From Nitrospira sp. (lineage in GTDB: Bacteria > Nitrospirota > Nitrospiria > Nitrospirales > Nitrospiraceae): a DNA stretch of 45,395 nucleotides. The notes beneath the pieces are model-generated. The model saw only the letters and a program-made list of their open reading frames with translations, did not search any database and was not told where the DNA came from. The stretch lies in the NCBI GenBank assembly GCA_005116775.1, contig SWDN01000004.1, positions 130,902 to 176,296 of the forward strand, written 5' to 3'. The position numbers and the translations under genes were made by a program. Shown here one piece after another: positions 23,987 through 32,789 of this stretch (its first letter is position 1; every line of letters starts with the position of its first letter).

Positions 23987-24283
23987 ATGCTTCTTCTACG
24001 TCACAATCGTTTCATGGTAAGCCGCCTCGGCAAGATTTGCGTGGCTACGGTCATGCTGCTCTGCTTCTGTATCATGATGCAAATGCTCGGTGTGCCTGTC
24101 ACTCTGCTGAATCCTGGAGCTGCAGCTGACTCACTCGCCGAATCGATATCAGAAGGGTTCTCGGTTCCATCTGCGCTTCCTCACCTCACGCCTTCGGTCG
24201 ACATAGTATCTGTGGCTGACACATCACCATCCGTCCATACGCTGGTTCTCGCCTCTACGCTATTTCACCCTCCTGTTCTCTAA
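23987..24283 (+). CDS. Small exported protein ending in HPP
   Basis: A 98-residue protein with an N-terminal hydrophobic signal (ICVATVMLLCFCIMMQMLG) and a polar, Ser/Pro-rich remainder ending LASTLFHPPVL. I know no family. The gene at 26370 has the same plan, similar length and a similar end (ISRLVHPPTAHS), and stands ahead of a metal-efflux operon. I infer a small periplasmic accessory or sensor protein of the CzcI type by position, not by clear homology. AAAGAAG lies shortly upstream of the ATG. Confidence 0.55.
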   Translation: MLLLRHNRFMVSRLGKICVATVMLLCFCIMMQMLGVPVTLLNPGAAADSLAESISEGFSVPSALPHLTPSVDIVSVADTSPSVHTLVLASTLFHPPVL

Positions 24284-24483
24284 ACTCAGACTTCTTGCGG
24301 GGAATAACGCGCAGCAATAGCAGTGTCTCCCACCGGAACTCTTTTCCGCGGGGCGATTTGTTCGGGCGGCCCGATATGCCTCATCGAGATTAGTGGCTCT
24401 GTTCGAATACTGTTGGGACAGTACTGAGGACTATGCTAGTAAAGCCGTCGGAACAGAGGAAAGGCTGAAGGGGAAATGCAGGG

Positions 24484-24852
24484 ATGTTGAGCTTTACGGA
24501 ACATTGGATAGGCTACGTGGCAGTCGCGGTGTTTCTGGCTGCCTATGCGTTGGTGATTGTCGAAGAAAGTCTTCATCTGCGGAAGTCAAAACCCGTCATG
24601 GTGGCGGCAGGCGCGATCTGGATACTGACGGCGATCGCGTACGCCTCTCAAAACCAATCCCACGCCGCCGCTGAGATCCTGCGCCATAACCTGCTTGAAT
24701 ATGCCGAGCTGCTGCTGTTTCTCCTTTCCGCCATGACGTTCATCAATACGATGAGTGAACGCAACATCTTTGAATCATTGCGGACGCGCCTGGTTTCATT
24801 GGGATTGTCCCTTTGGGCTATGCCGCAAGTATTGCCGTTCATCTTGCGATGA
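24484..24852 (+). pseudogene. NhaD-type Na+/H+ antiporter, N-terminal fragment
   Basis: 122 residues corresponding to the N-terminal quarter of NhaD-type sodium/proton antiporters: YALVIVEESLHLRKSKPV, then a membrane helix, then HNLLEYAELLLFLLSAMTFIN and ERNIFESLRTRLV. Full NhaD proteins are over 400 residues with about a dozen helices; here the frame ends after residue 122 in a tail (LWAMPQVLPFILR) that does not look like the family, and no continuation is seen downstream. It has three hydrophobic segments and might still be made as a small membrane protein. I treat it as a gene remnant. Confidence 0.65.
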
Positions 24853-25009
24853 ACAGCGCTCTCTTTGGCCCATAGCGTTGAGGAAGGGGGTTGATGTGAA
24901 AGCTGGAATAGTGTGATCGGATCTGCGTCTCACTTGCCGCCATGGCAGGCTGGATCGATAGGTATTCTTCTTCGCCGAATGCCCCGCACCAAGCTACGGG
25001 GAGCTTCAT

Positions 25010-25993
25010 TTAGAAATTTCCGTCCCGTAGAGGTTCCCTTTCCGCGGTTGCACTGTTCTTTTTCTTTTTGACGGATAGCCATCCTGTTACAGGTTTCTTT
25101 GCACGGTGGGATCCCGTCATGCTCAACCGTTCTGTGGCAGCAGGAACACAGGAGAGGTCAGAGCAATGAGCGATCTTGAGGGCGCCGTTAGCCGTGTCGT
25201 GGTAGCTGATGAGGCCTAAGCCGTCGGCTCCGATGGTCACGGCGGTGTCCTGACCGACCTCGCCTGTGTTGTCCAGAGTGGCAAGAGTCGCGGACGTGCA
25301 GGCTTTGTTGGAACAGTGGGCTACCTTGAGGTTGCGGTTGGTTGCGTCGTAGTAGCTGATAAGACCCAGACGATCCGCTCCAATGGTCACAGAGGTGTCT
25401 TGACCGACCTCGCCTGTGCTGTCCAGGGCGGTACGGGCAGCGGACGTGCAGGCTTGGTTGGAACAGTGCGCGACCTTGAGGTTGCCATTGGTCACGTCGT
25501 GGTAACTGATGAGGCCCAAACCGTCGGCCCCAATGGTCACGGCGGTGTCCTGACCGACATCGCCTGTGTCGTCCAGGGTGGCAAGGGTCGCGGACGTGCA
25601 GGCTTGGTTGGAACAGTGGGCCACCTTGAGGTTGCGGTTGGTCACGTCGTAGTAACTGATAAGGCCTAAGCCGTCGGCTCCAATGGTCACCGACGTGGAT
25701 TGACCGACCTCGCCTGTGTTGTCCAGAGTGGTAAGGGTTGCGGACGTGCAGGCTTGGTTGGAACAATGGGCCACCTTGAGGCTGCGGTTGGTCACGTCGT
25801 GATAGCTGATGAGGCCCAAGCCGTCAGCCCCGACGGTCACGGAGGTGTACTGGCCGATGTTCCCTAACCCGTCCAGTGTGGTGAGCGCCAATCCTGCGCG
25901 TTCAAGGCCGGCATCGTTCGCTCCGGCGCCGACAGTCAGTCCGAAGCCTGAGAGCATCCAGATTCCCAAAGCGAGGACAGTATTTCTGATCAT
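25010..25993 (-). CDS. Exported protein of five 50-residue tandem repeats
   Basis: A 327-residue protein with a signal peptide (VLALGIWMLSGFGLTVGAGA) and five almost identical 50-residue repeats (about residues 37-286). Each unit runs TLDNTGEVGQSTSVTIGADG, then LGLISYYDVTNRNLKVAHCS, then NQACTSAT, with two cysteines per unit (CSNQAC). The pattern suggests beta-strand blades, possibly a propeller with a disulphide in each blade; five units alone might not close a ring. A Lys-rich tail (SVKKKKNSA) ends the protein. The ATG at 25993 is chosen because GGGAG lies eight bases before it; GTG and ATG codons lie just upstream. I know similar repeat proteins only as hypothetical. Confidence 0.82.
   Translation of the reverse strand: MIRNTVLALGIWMLSGFGLTVGAGANDAGLERAGLALTTLDGLGNIGQYTSVTVGADGLGLISYHDVTNRSLKVAHCSNQACTSATLTTLDNTGEVGQSTSVTIGADGLGLISYYDVTNRNLKVAHCSNQACTSATLATLDDTGDVGQDTAVTIGADGLGLISYHDVTNGNLKVAHCSNQACTSAARTALDSTGEVGQDTSVTIGADRLGLISYYDATNRNLKVAHCSNKACTSATLATLDNTGEVGQDTAVTIGADGLGLISYHDTANGALKIAHCSDLSCVPAATERLSMTGSHRAKKPVTGWLSVKKKKNSATAEREPLRDGNF
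25136..25885 (-). repeat. Five 150-bp tandem repeats inside a coding region
   Basis: The DNA repeats every 150 bases with very few differences between units 2 to 5, encoding the 50-residue protein repeat. Near identity at the DNA level, including synonymous sites, points to recent expansion or ongoing homogenisation. Confidence 0.88.
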
Positions 25994-26233
25994 CGGCATC
26001 ACTCCCGGAAGAGATTGATCGCTTCAAATCTCCCTGTACCGACAAGAATAGCATAAAAATTTACGGTGGCCTTCTCGTGGTCGTTCTACTGGAATCGACC
26101 GGCTATCCTTATCGCTTCAGCCTTCGGAGGATCTCTCGCTTTGAAATCCGCGCAATCGCCGATCCATGATTTCTGCGCATGCTCACTCGGGCGACTTCGC
26201 AATGGACCACCATGAATAACGGGGATGTACAAC

Positions 26234-26268
26234 TGTTCTTGTAACCGAGGGGTAGAGAAAGGTACTAT
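26234..26268 (+). promoter_or_regulatory. Candidate promoter with TGTTCTTGTAAC motif
   Basis: TGTTCTTGTAAC (26234-26245) provides a TTGTAA -35-like box with TACTAT 18 bases downstream (26263-26268). The same motif stands at 23945 upstream of the other small HPP-ending gene, suggesting a common regulator or promoter type. Confidence 0.42.
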
Positions 26269-26333
26269 AGTCTCGAAGGTCTGAGATGGTCACAACCGCC
26301 AGGGGGAGCCGCCTCAATATTTCAGCGAACTAG

Positions 26334-26362
26334 TTGACAATCTTGTCATCCTCGTATTTATA
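26334..26362 (+). promoter_or_regulatory. Sigma70-type promoter with palindromic operator
   Basis: A perfect TTGACA (26334-26339), a 17-base spacer and TTTATA (26357-26362). A perfect inverted repeat TGACAA-TC-TTGTCA (26335-26348) covers the -35 box and is well placed as an operator for a repressor or activator of the metal-efflux operon. The predicted start of transcription falls at or next to the GTG start codon at 26370. Confidence 0.68.
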
Positions 26363-26369
26363 AGGTGTT

Positions 26370-26702
26370 GTGGTAACGATCCGTTCATGTTTCTCTATTT
26401 TCGTCCTCGCGCTGCTTCTGCTATGCACCGTTTTTCCGGCTGCGCAGATTGGGTGGTCCTCCGATATCATGTGCGACTCGACCGGTGATACCGGGAGTGG
26501 GCACGCTTGCGATTTCAGTGATGCCTGGGAAGAAACCGATTTCGAGGACGATTCGCCGCAAGGGGCGACGGACGGCGGTGTCATTTCTCGCGTGAGTGTA
26601 TTCGATCGTGAGTCAAGCTGTTTCCTTGCCTTAATGGCAGAGACTCCTCCGTCTACCCTGCTCATCTCTCGACTGGTACATCCTCCGACCGCACACAGTT
26701 AG
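26370..26702 (+). CDS. Small exported protein preceding the RND operon
   Basis: A 110-residue protein with a signal peptide (SIFVLALLLLCTVFPAAQI) and a short acidic mature region (DAWEETDFEDDSPQ) ending SRLVHPPTAHS. The acidic stretch could bind cations. Its place just before the czcCBA-like genes is that of CzcI-type proteins in heavy-metal operons, but similarity is topological only. The start is GTG at 26370; no ribosome-binding site is visible and the promoter -10 box ends eight bases upstream, so the message may be leaderless. A second member of the same kind is at 23987. Confidence 0.62.
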   Translation: MVTIRSCFSIFVLALLLLCTVFPAAQIGWSSDIMCDSTGDTGSGHACDFSDAWEETDFEDDSPQGATDGGVISRVSVFDRESSCFLALMAETPPSTLLISRLVHPPTAHS

Positions 26703-26775
26703 CGTAGCCTCGACGGCCTGTTTCGTCTTCGACCTCGATTGAACAAGCTTATCGTGACTCCGAAGGAGGCAGCAT

Positions 26776-28044
26776 ATGCCGGCTCGTCTTTGGAATTGTG
26801 TCGTAATAACAACCGTGGTGGTAGCAGTGGCGACGAGTGGGGCGTTGATGCCGTCTTTCGCTTATGCGAAAGACCAGTTACTTACATTCGACCTCGACCG
26901 TATCATCGAGTTGGCGCTGGAACGGAATCCGGCGATCGCGAGCGCTCGGAGTGTGATCGAACAAAATGAGGGCAGACAGATTCAAGCCGGCGCCTATCCC
27001 AACCCCACAGTCGGTGTCCAAACGGCGAGTGGTAGAGCTCGAGACCCAAGTATCGGGAAAGGGTTGATTGAAGACGCCGTGACGGCGGAACAGACAGTGG
27101 AATGGCCGGGCATGCGGGCGGCCCGTAAGGAAGCTGCAGCCGCCGGTCTGGCCAGCGCGACGGTTGGCCTTGATGAAGCCAAGCTCAATCTTGTTGCGGA
27201 GGTGAAGCAGGCATTTTACGAGCTGCTGTTGGCGGAACGGACGGTAGACCTTCTTCAGCAGAATTTGGAGATCGTTCAGGAAGTGGCGCGCATTGTCAGA
27301 GCGCGTGTTCGTTCCGGCGAAGGCCCTCAATTCGAAGCGGTGAAGGCGGATGTCGAGGTGCTCAAAGCCAAGCAAGAGATGGCGAGAGCCAAAAATTCCG
27401 TGCGCGTGAAACTTGTCGGATTGGACACGTTGACGTCTGGAGCGTTGGGGACTCGGTACCAGGTGCAAGGAGATTTCCGGTCGCTCCGGGATCGTCTGGA
27501 TCCGGAGCAGATGGCGTCGAGGGATTTGTCGCAACATCCCACCCTCAAACGGCAGGGAAAACTGGTGGAGCAGGCTGAATCGACCGTCACCAAGGAGCGG
27601 CAGGGCCGTGTGCCGAACGTGACTTTGTTCGGCGGGTATGCGAGGGAGATTGGCCGCGAGGCGGTGGTCGGAGGCATGAGTCTGCCGGTGCCCGTATGGT
27701 ATCTGCAGCAAGGGCATATTGCGACGGCGCTCGGTACGCAACGAAAAGAAGAGGCAGAGCTGGTTCGGTCCAGGAATGAGCTCACCCGCGCCATCAATCA
27801 ACATGCTCGGGAAGCGGAAACAGCGCAAGATCAGATCATTGTCTATGAGGAAGGACTTTTGAAACAAGCGCAAGAAGCGCTTCGCATCGCCCAACTGAGC
27901 TTCCGACAAGGCGCATCCAGCCTTCTGGATGTCCTCGATGCCCAACGGGTCCAACGCCAGATCACCGTGGATTACAATCAGGCGCGCTTCGAACTCTCCC
28001 TGGCGCTCACCCGGTTTGAGCGCGCTGTGGGTGGTCCACTCTAA
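26776..28044 (+). CDS. czcC: RND efflux outer-membrane factor (CzcC/TolC family)
   Basis: A 422-residue outer-membrane channel of the TolC type. It has a signal peptide (residues 1-31, MPSFAYAKD) and two long outer membrane factor repeats with coiled-coil helices; the N-terminal half carries ALERNPAIASARSVIEQNEG and AGAYPNPTVGV, typical of CzcC and CusC. The ATG follows GAAGGAGG. The gene ends exactly where the next begins (TAA-ATG), so the three pump genes form one operon. It would provide the exit duct for metal ions across the outer membrane. Confidence 0.9.
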   Translation: MPARLWNCVVITTVVVAVATSGALMPSFAYAKDQLLTFDLDRIIELALERNPAIASARSVIEQNEGRQIQAGAYPNPTVGVQTASGRARDPSIGKGLIEDAVTAEQTVEWPGMRAARKEAAAAGLASATVGLDEAKLNLVAEVKQAFYELLLAERTVDLLQQNLEIVQEVARIVRARVRSGEGPQFEAVKADVEVLKAKQEMARAKNSVRVKLVGLDTLTSGALGTRYQVQGDFRSLRDRLDPEQMASRDLSQHPTLKRQGKLVEQAESTVTKERQGRVPNVTLFGGYAREIGREAVVGGMSLPVPVWYLQQGHIATALGTQRKEEAELVRSRNELTRAINQHAREAETAQDQIIVYEEGLLKQAQEALRIAQLSFRQGASSLLDVLDAQRVQRQITVDYNQARFELSLALTRFERAVGGPL

Positions 28045-29313
28045 ATGAACAAAGGACAGACGAGCGGCATGGTCATTTCTTCAGACTTCTCTATCACTCG
28101 ATGCAAGGATGGCTCGCCTCAGCGAAACTTTTTGAGTATGACGTGCATGGTCTTGTTCGGCATGCTGTCGTTGACCTCCTTCACGGGCTGTGACCGTGCC
28201 CCGGCCACGCCCTCGGCGGTAGAGAACGTATCCAAGCGTTCGGCGGAGGAGGTCCGTCTTGTTCGGTTCCCGCTAGATGAAGTCGCCCGATCCGGTATCA
28301 CGCTGGAGCCGGCCGTCCGGACGGCATTTCGCACCTATCGCACCTTTCCCGGCGTCGTACGACCGAACGAAAATGCCTTGGCGAACATTACGACCCTCGT
28401 GCGTGGGCGGGTGGCCGAGGTCCATGCCGATTTGGGACAGATGGTCAAAGCCAAACAGATCTTGGCAGTGCTCCATAGCGGAGACCTCGGACTCGCCCAG
28501 TCTGCGTATCTCAAGGCGCGAGCGCGTCGGCACGTGGCGGAGCAGGCCTACCAGCGGGCGCAGTTTCTCTTCAAAGAAAAAGTCATCGGTCAGGCAGAGG
28601 AGCAGCGCCGTGAAGGAGAAATGATCAGCATCCGCGCCGAGGCTCAGGAGGCGCTCGAAGGACTCCGGTTGCTGGGCATGGACGACAAAGAAATCAAATC
28701 CTTGGAGCGGACTCAAACGATCCGCTCGCAGGTTCCCATTGTGGCCCCCTTTGCCGGACGAGTGATCGCGCGCGACCTCACCAAAGGCGAGTTGGTCGAA
28801 ACGACTCATAAATTGTTTGCGGTGGCCGATCTCTCGACGGTCTGGGTCGTGGCGAACGTGTCGGAAAAAGATGTCTCCTATGTGCAGCGCGCGACTGCCG
28901 TTCCGAATCAGCCGGTCGAAGTCCGTGTCACGGCGTATCCCAACGACGTGTTCCAGGGAACCGTCTTGTACGTGGGCGATGTGCTCGATACCGCAACGAG
29001 GACGATGCAGGTGCGGCTTGCCATGGAAAATTCCACCGGCCGTCTGAAGCCGGAAATGTTCGCGACAATCCGCGTCTCGTCCGAGCCGGCAGCGGATATC
29101 CTGGTGGTTCCCGAAGCAGCCATTCAGCACGATCGGGATCGCAGTTTCATATTTGTGCAGCAAGAACCAGGCGTCTTTGAACCGCGGACGATCAAAGTGG
29201 GCGAAAAAAACGGGATCTTCGCCGAAGTCCTCGAGGGATTGCGGGAAGGGGAAATCGTGGTGAAAGAAGGAGCCTTTACCTTGAAATCTGAACTGTTGAA
29301 GCCCAAAGACTGA
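28045..29313 (+). CDS. czcB: RND efflux periplasmic adaptor (CzcB family), lipoprotein
   Basis: A 422-residue membrane-fusion protein. A hydrophobic segment ending in the lipobox SFTGC (Cys49) indicates a lipid anchor. A shorter start at Met32 would give a standard-length lipoprotein signal, so the true start may be downstream of 28045. The core shows a barrel-sandwich hybrid (GRVAEVHADLGQMVKAKQIL), a helical hairpin (residues about 150-215), and beta-barrel and membrane-proximal domains (TVLYVGDVLDTATRTMQVR). No His-rich metal-binding N-terminus like that of CzcB itself is seen. It bridges the inner and outer membrane components. Confidence 0.9.
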   Translation: MNKGQTSGMVISSDFSITRCKDGSPQRNFLSMTCMVLFGMLSLTSFTGCDRAPATPSAVENVSKRSAEEVRLVRFPLDEVARSGITLEPAVRTAFRTYRTFPGVVRPNENALANITTLVRGRVAEVHADLGQMVKAKQILAVLHSGDLGLAQSAYLKARARRHVAEQAYQRAQFLFKEKVIGQAEEQRREGEMISIRAEAQEALEGLRLLGMDDKEIKSLERTQTIRSQVPIVAPFAGRVIARDLTKGELVETTHKLFAVADLSTVWVVANVSEKDVSYVQRATAVPNQPVEVRVTAYPNDVFQGTVLYVGDVLDTATRTMQVRLAMENSTGRLKPEMFATIRVSSEPAADILVVPEAAIQHDRDRSFIFVQQEPGVFEPRTIKVGEKNGIFAEVLEGLREGEIVVKEGAFTLKSELLKPKD

Positions 29314-29315
29314 GC

Positions 29316-32300
29316 ATGGTCGACAAACTCATTGAGTTTTCGCTGCGTCGCCCCCTGCTGATTCTGACGTTCGCCGGCCTTCTGACCCTTCTGGGGTTTT
29401 ATGCCTTCCGCACGATTCCGATCGACGCATTTCCCGATGTGACGAGCGTGCTCGTGCAAGTCGTCACGAAAGCCCCCGGCTTGTCTCCCGAAGAAGTCGA
29501 GCGGCTGGTGACCTTTCCCATCGAACAACAAGTCACCGGGGTTCCGCATCTGACGGAACTCCGCTCGCTCACCAAAGTCGGACTGTCGTTGATTACGGTG
29601 GTGTTCGACGATCAGATGGATATCAATCTGGCCCGCCAACTCGTGCTCGAGCGGTTGATCGAAGTGCAGGAACATTTACCGCCCGGGTCCGAGCCGATGA
29701 TGACGCCGAACAGCACGGGACTGGGAGAGGTGTATCAGTATTATCTGGAAGGCCCTCCCCATGCCGGGTTAGACAAGGCAGCCGTCGAACGTGAATTGAT
29801 CGAACAGCGAACGGTGCAGGACTGGGTCATCCGTCCGCTGCTCAAGGGCATCCCTGGCGTGATCGACATCAACTCGCAAGGTGGGTACGTCAAACAGTAC
29901 CAGGTGCTGGTCGAACCAGAACTCTTGCGTAAATACGATCTCTCGCTGGACGAGGTCTTTGCCTCCGTGGCGAACAACAACGCGAACGCCGCGGGCAATG
30001 TGCTGGAGACCTACGCTGAAAAGTACATTGTCCGCGGCGCGGGACTGATTAAGAAATTGAGCGATATCGAAGACATCGTCGTCAAGGAGTCAGGCGGCAC
30101 TCCCGTGCATATCCATGACATCGCCCAAGTCCAAATCGGCCACGCTATTCGTCACGGGGCTGTCGTTTTGAACGGTGAGCGAGAGGTGGTGGCCGGGATC
30201 GTGCTCATGCTGCGCGGCGGAAATGCCCGCGACGTCGTGGAGGGCATCAAGGTCAAGATCGCCGAGATACAGGAGAAGGGGCTGCTGCCGGCAGGATGGC
30301 GAATCGTTCCCTTTTACGATCGTATCGAATTGATTTCGGCCGCGTTGAAGACCGTCTATAAGGCGCTGGGCGAGGGAATTCTCCTGGTCGTGGTGGTGTT
30401 ATTCGTGTTTCTAGGCGATACCAGAAGCGCCTTGATCGTGGCGGCGACGCTCACCATCACGCCGCTCGTGACGTTCTTCGTGATGGATCAAGTCGATCTG
30501 ACGGCCAATCTGATGTCGTTGGGCGGCTTGGCGATCGCCATCGGCATGATGGTCGATGCCTCTGTGGTGTTGGTGGAAAATATCCATCGGCATCTGTCGG
30601 ACTCCCGTCACCAGGGTTTGCCTCGACTGTCCATCATTCTCAATGCCGCGCGGGAGGTCGCCCGTCCCGTGGTCTTCGGCATCATCATCATCATCATCGT
30701 CTTCATGCCCATCCTCTCTTTCCAGGGTATGGAGGGCAAAATGTTCAGGCCAATGGCCTTTACCATCATGATCGCCCTGATGGTGTCGCTCATTCTGTCG
30801 ATCACCCTGTCGCCGGTCCTGTGTTTACTGACAATGAAGGCGGGCCACAACGAAACCGACCCCTTGGTGCTCCGATGGGCCAAGCGAGCCTATCTTCCGG
30901 TGTTGCGTTGGGCGTTGGGGCATCGGGCGGTGGTCCTGACAACCACTGGGTTCATGTTGGCCGGCAGTATCGCGCTGTTTCCATTTTTGGGGTCGGAGTT
31001 CGTCCCCATTCTCAATGAAGGCACGATGGCCCCCCTCACGATCCGCTTGCCGAGCATTTCATTGGAGCAATCCATCAAGATCGAACGTGAGGTGCAGAAA
31101 GCGGTGATGGAGTTTCCCGAAGTGCAGATGATGGTGTCCAAGCTCGGACGCACCGAATTGGCGAATGACCCCCAGGAACCGAACGAAAGTGATTCAGTTG
31201 CGATGTTGCATCCGATCGACACATGGACGACGGCCTCCACCATGGCGGAGTTGAAAGAGAAAGTCCGCGAGCGGCTGGCAACGGTGCCCGGCGCGAATTT
31301 TCTGATCAGCCAGCCGATCCAGCAACGGGTGGATGAATTGATTTCGGGGGTGCGCGCCGAAGTGACGGTCAAACTGTTTGGGCCGGATTTGGATGAGCTG
31401 CGTAAGACGGGGGATGCGATTGCCGGTATTCTTGGCACGATTCGGGGCGTCGAAGATCTAAAAATAGAGCAACTCTTTGGCCAGCCGTATATTACGATCG
31501 ATATCGATCGGGGTAAGATTGCCCGGCACGGCATCAATGTCTCGGATGTGCGCGAAGTCATCGCCACTGCGATCGGAGGACAAACTGCGACCAGGGTGTA
31601 CGAAGAACATCGACGGTTCAATTTGGTCGTGCGGTTTCCGGAACAGTATCGGAACAGCATCGAGACCATCGGAAACATTCGACTGACGGCCAGCAGCGGA
31701 GCGTACATTCCGCTCAGCGATCTCGGGACCATCCGGATGCACGAAGGACCGGGGCGCATCAACCGCGATCAACTTCAACGGTATCTGCCGGTCAGTTTCA
31801 ATACACACGGACGAGATATCGGGGGTATTGTGGCTGAGGCCCAGGAGCGAATGGCCCGAGAGATCAGGCTTCCGGAAGGGTACACGGTCGTCTGGGGCGG
31901 ATCGTTTGAAAATATGCAGCGGGCGATGGCCCGCATCAAGATCATTGTCCCGATCACGATTGCCGTGATCTTTTTGCTCCTGTTCTCGTCGTTTTCCTCG
32001 CTCAAACAAGCGGCGCTAATCATTTGCAATCTGCCGTTTGCGCTCATCGGAGGCATTGTCGCCTTATGGGTGACGGGGGAATATGTGAGCGTGCCGGCCT
32101 CAGTTGGCTTCATCAACCTATTTGGCGTGGCCGTGTTGAACGGCATCGTGTTGGTGTCGTACATGAATTCGCTTCGCCAGCAGGAGGGTATGGATGTGAG
32201 GCAGGCGGTGCTGTCCGGTTGCGTCATGCGTCTCCGCCCCGTCTTGATGACGGCTCTCGTTGCGCTACTGGGATTGGTGCCGCTTGCCCTTTCCAATGGG

Positions 32301-32462
32301 ATCGGATCGGAAGTTCAGCGACCTCTGGCTGTCGTCGTGATCGGCGGACTCGTCAGTTCGACCTTCCTCACGCTTGTTGTCTTGCCGGTTCTGTACCAGT
32401 GGATCGAAGAGCGAACTGCTGTTGCCCGCCCGTCTACGACTGTCGCCCCGCCGAGTCATTGA
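29316..32462 (+). CDS. czcA: Heavy-metal RND efflux pump (CzcA/CusA family)
   Basis: A 1048-residue inner-membrane proton/metal antiporter, full length for the family. It begins MVDKLIEFSLRRPLLI and has the expected FPDVTSVLVQVVT region, 12 transmembrane segments and two large periplasmic loops. The fourth helix reads AIGMMVDASVVLVEN with Asp414; classical CzcA has DFG in place of AIG, so the metal range may differ from Co/Zn/Cd, leaning to the AIG-type branches. The periplasmic and TM8 methionines of CusA-type copper pumps were not checked. It lies two bases after czcB. Confidence 0.93.
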   Translation: MVDKLIEFSLRRPLLILTFAGLLTLLGFYAFRTIPIDAFPDVTSVLVQVVTKAPGLSPEEVERLVTFPIEQQVTGVPHLTELRSLTKVGLSLITVVFDDQMDINLARQLVLERLIEVQEHLPPGSEPMMTPNSTGLGEVYQYYLEGPPHAGLDKAAVERELIEQRTVQDWVIRPLLKGIPGVIDINSQGGYVKQYQVLVEPELLRKYDLSLDEVFASVANNNANAAGNVLETYAEKYIVRGAGLIKKLSDIEDIVVKESGGTPVHIHDIAQVQIGHAIRHGAVVLNGEREVVAGIVLMLRGGNARDVVEGIKVKIAEIQEKGLLPAGWRIVPFYDRIELISAALKTVYKALGEGILLVVVVLFVFLGDTRSALIVAATLTITPLVTFFVMDQVDLTANLMSLGGLAIAIGMMVDASVVLVENIHRHLSDSRHQGLPRLSIILNAAREVARPVVFGIIIIIIVFMPILSFQGMEGKMFRPMAFTIMIALMVSLILSITLSPVLCLLTMKAGHNETDPLVLRWAKRAYLPVLRWALGHRAVVLTTTGFMLAGSIALFPFLGSEFVPILNEGTMAPLTIRLPSISLEQSIKIEREVQKAVMEFPEVQMMVSKLGRTELANDPQEPNESDSVAMLHPIDTWTTASTMAELKEKVRERLATVPGANFLISQPIQQRVDELISGVRAEVTVKLFGPDLDELRKTGDAIAGILGTIRGVEDLKIEQLFGQPYITIDIDRGKIARHGINVSDVREVIATAIGGQTATRVYEEHRRFNLVVRFPEQYRNSIETIGNIRLTASSGAYIPLSDLGTIRMHEGPGRINRDQLQRYLPVSFNTHGRDIGGIVAEAQERMAREIRLPEGYTVVWGGSFENMQRAMARIKIIVPITIAVIFLLLFSSFSSLKQAALIICNLPFALIGGIVALWVTGEYVSVPASVGFINLFGVAVLNGIVLVSYMNSLRQQEGMDVRQAVLSGCVMRLRPVLMTALVALLGLVPLALSNGIGSEVQRPLAVVVIGGLVSSTFLTLVVLPVLYQWIEERTAVARPSTTVAPPSH

Positions 32463-32789
32463 TCAATCAGCCTGTTCATCGTTATCAGGGCGTGGTGTCT
32501 GATGGGATACCGGCGAGATGTGCGATGATGAGGCGTGTGTCAACGAGGGGGTCTGTCGTGAATGGACCTGTATGCTGATGAGTGATCGGGGCATTTAGCT
32601 GCCTGGCGGAGGGGAAGAGGGAAAGCCTCCTCCGGCGAGGGCCTTCTGATGTCTGAATATGTGAGGGCTGGTCACTGGCCATTGTGGTCGATTAGAGATA
32701 GAATCCGCAACCTGTGTCCCCACAGTCTGAAATGTTCCGTTCAGTATTCTGATGAGTATTGAGATATCGGGAGGAGCGTAAGGATAGAC
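32463..32789. other. Intergenic region after the RND operon
   Basis: About 330 bases without a supported gene. A GC-rich imperfect hairpin (CTGGCGGAGG ... CCTCCTCCGGCGAGG) lies around 32609-32643 and might end the pump transcript, but it has no T-tract. GGGAGGAG near 32770 lies too far from the ATG at 32790 to be certain as its ribosome-binding site. Confidence 0.45.

Larger units (their letters stand above)
26003..26369. other. Divergent regulatory region ahead of the efflux operon
   Basis: About 370 bases without a gene. It holds a candidate promoter at 26234-26268 and a strong one at 26334-26362. The remainder (26040-26220) shows no clear signal. Confidence 0.55.

Noticed and set aside
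25136-25885. Regular 150-bp repeats considered as a CRISPR or satellite array
   Set aside because: There are no unique spacers; the repeats are contiguous and keep one reading frame with a signal peptide at the 5' end, so they are protein repeats.
26878-27954. Minus-strand open frame of 358 codons opposite czcC
   Set aside because: Antisense shadow of a clear outer-membrane factor gene.
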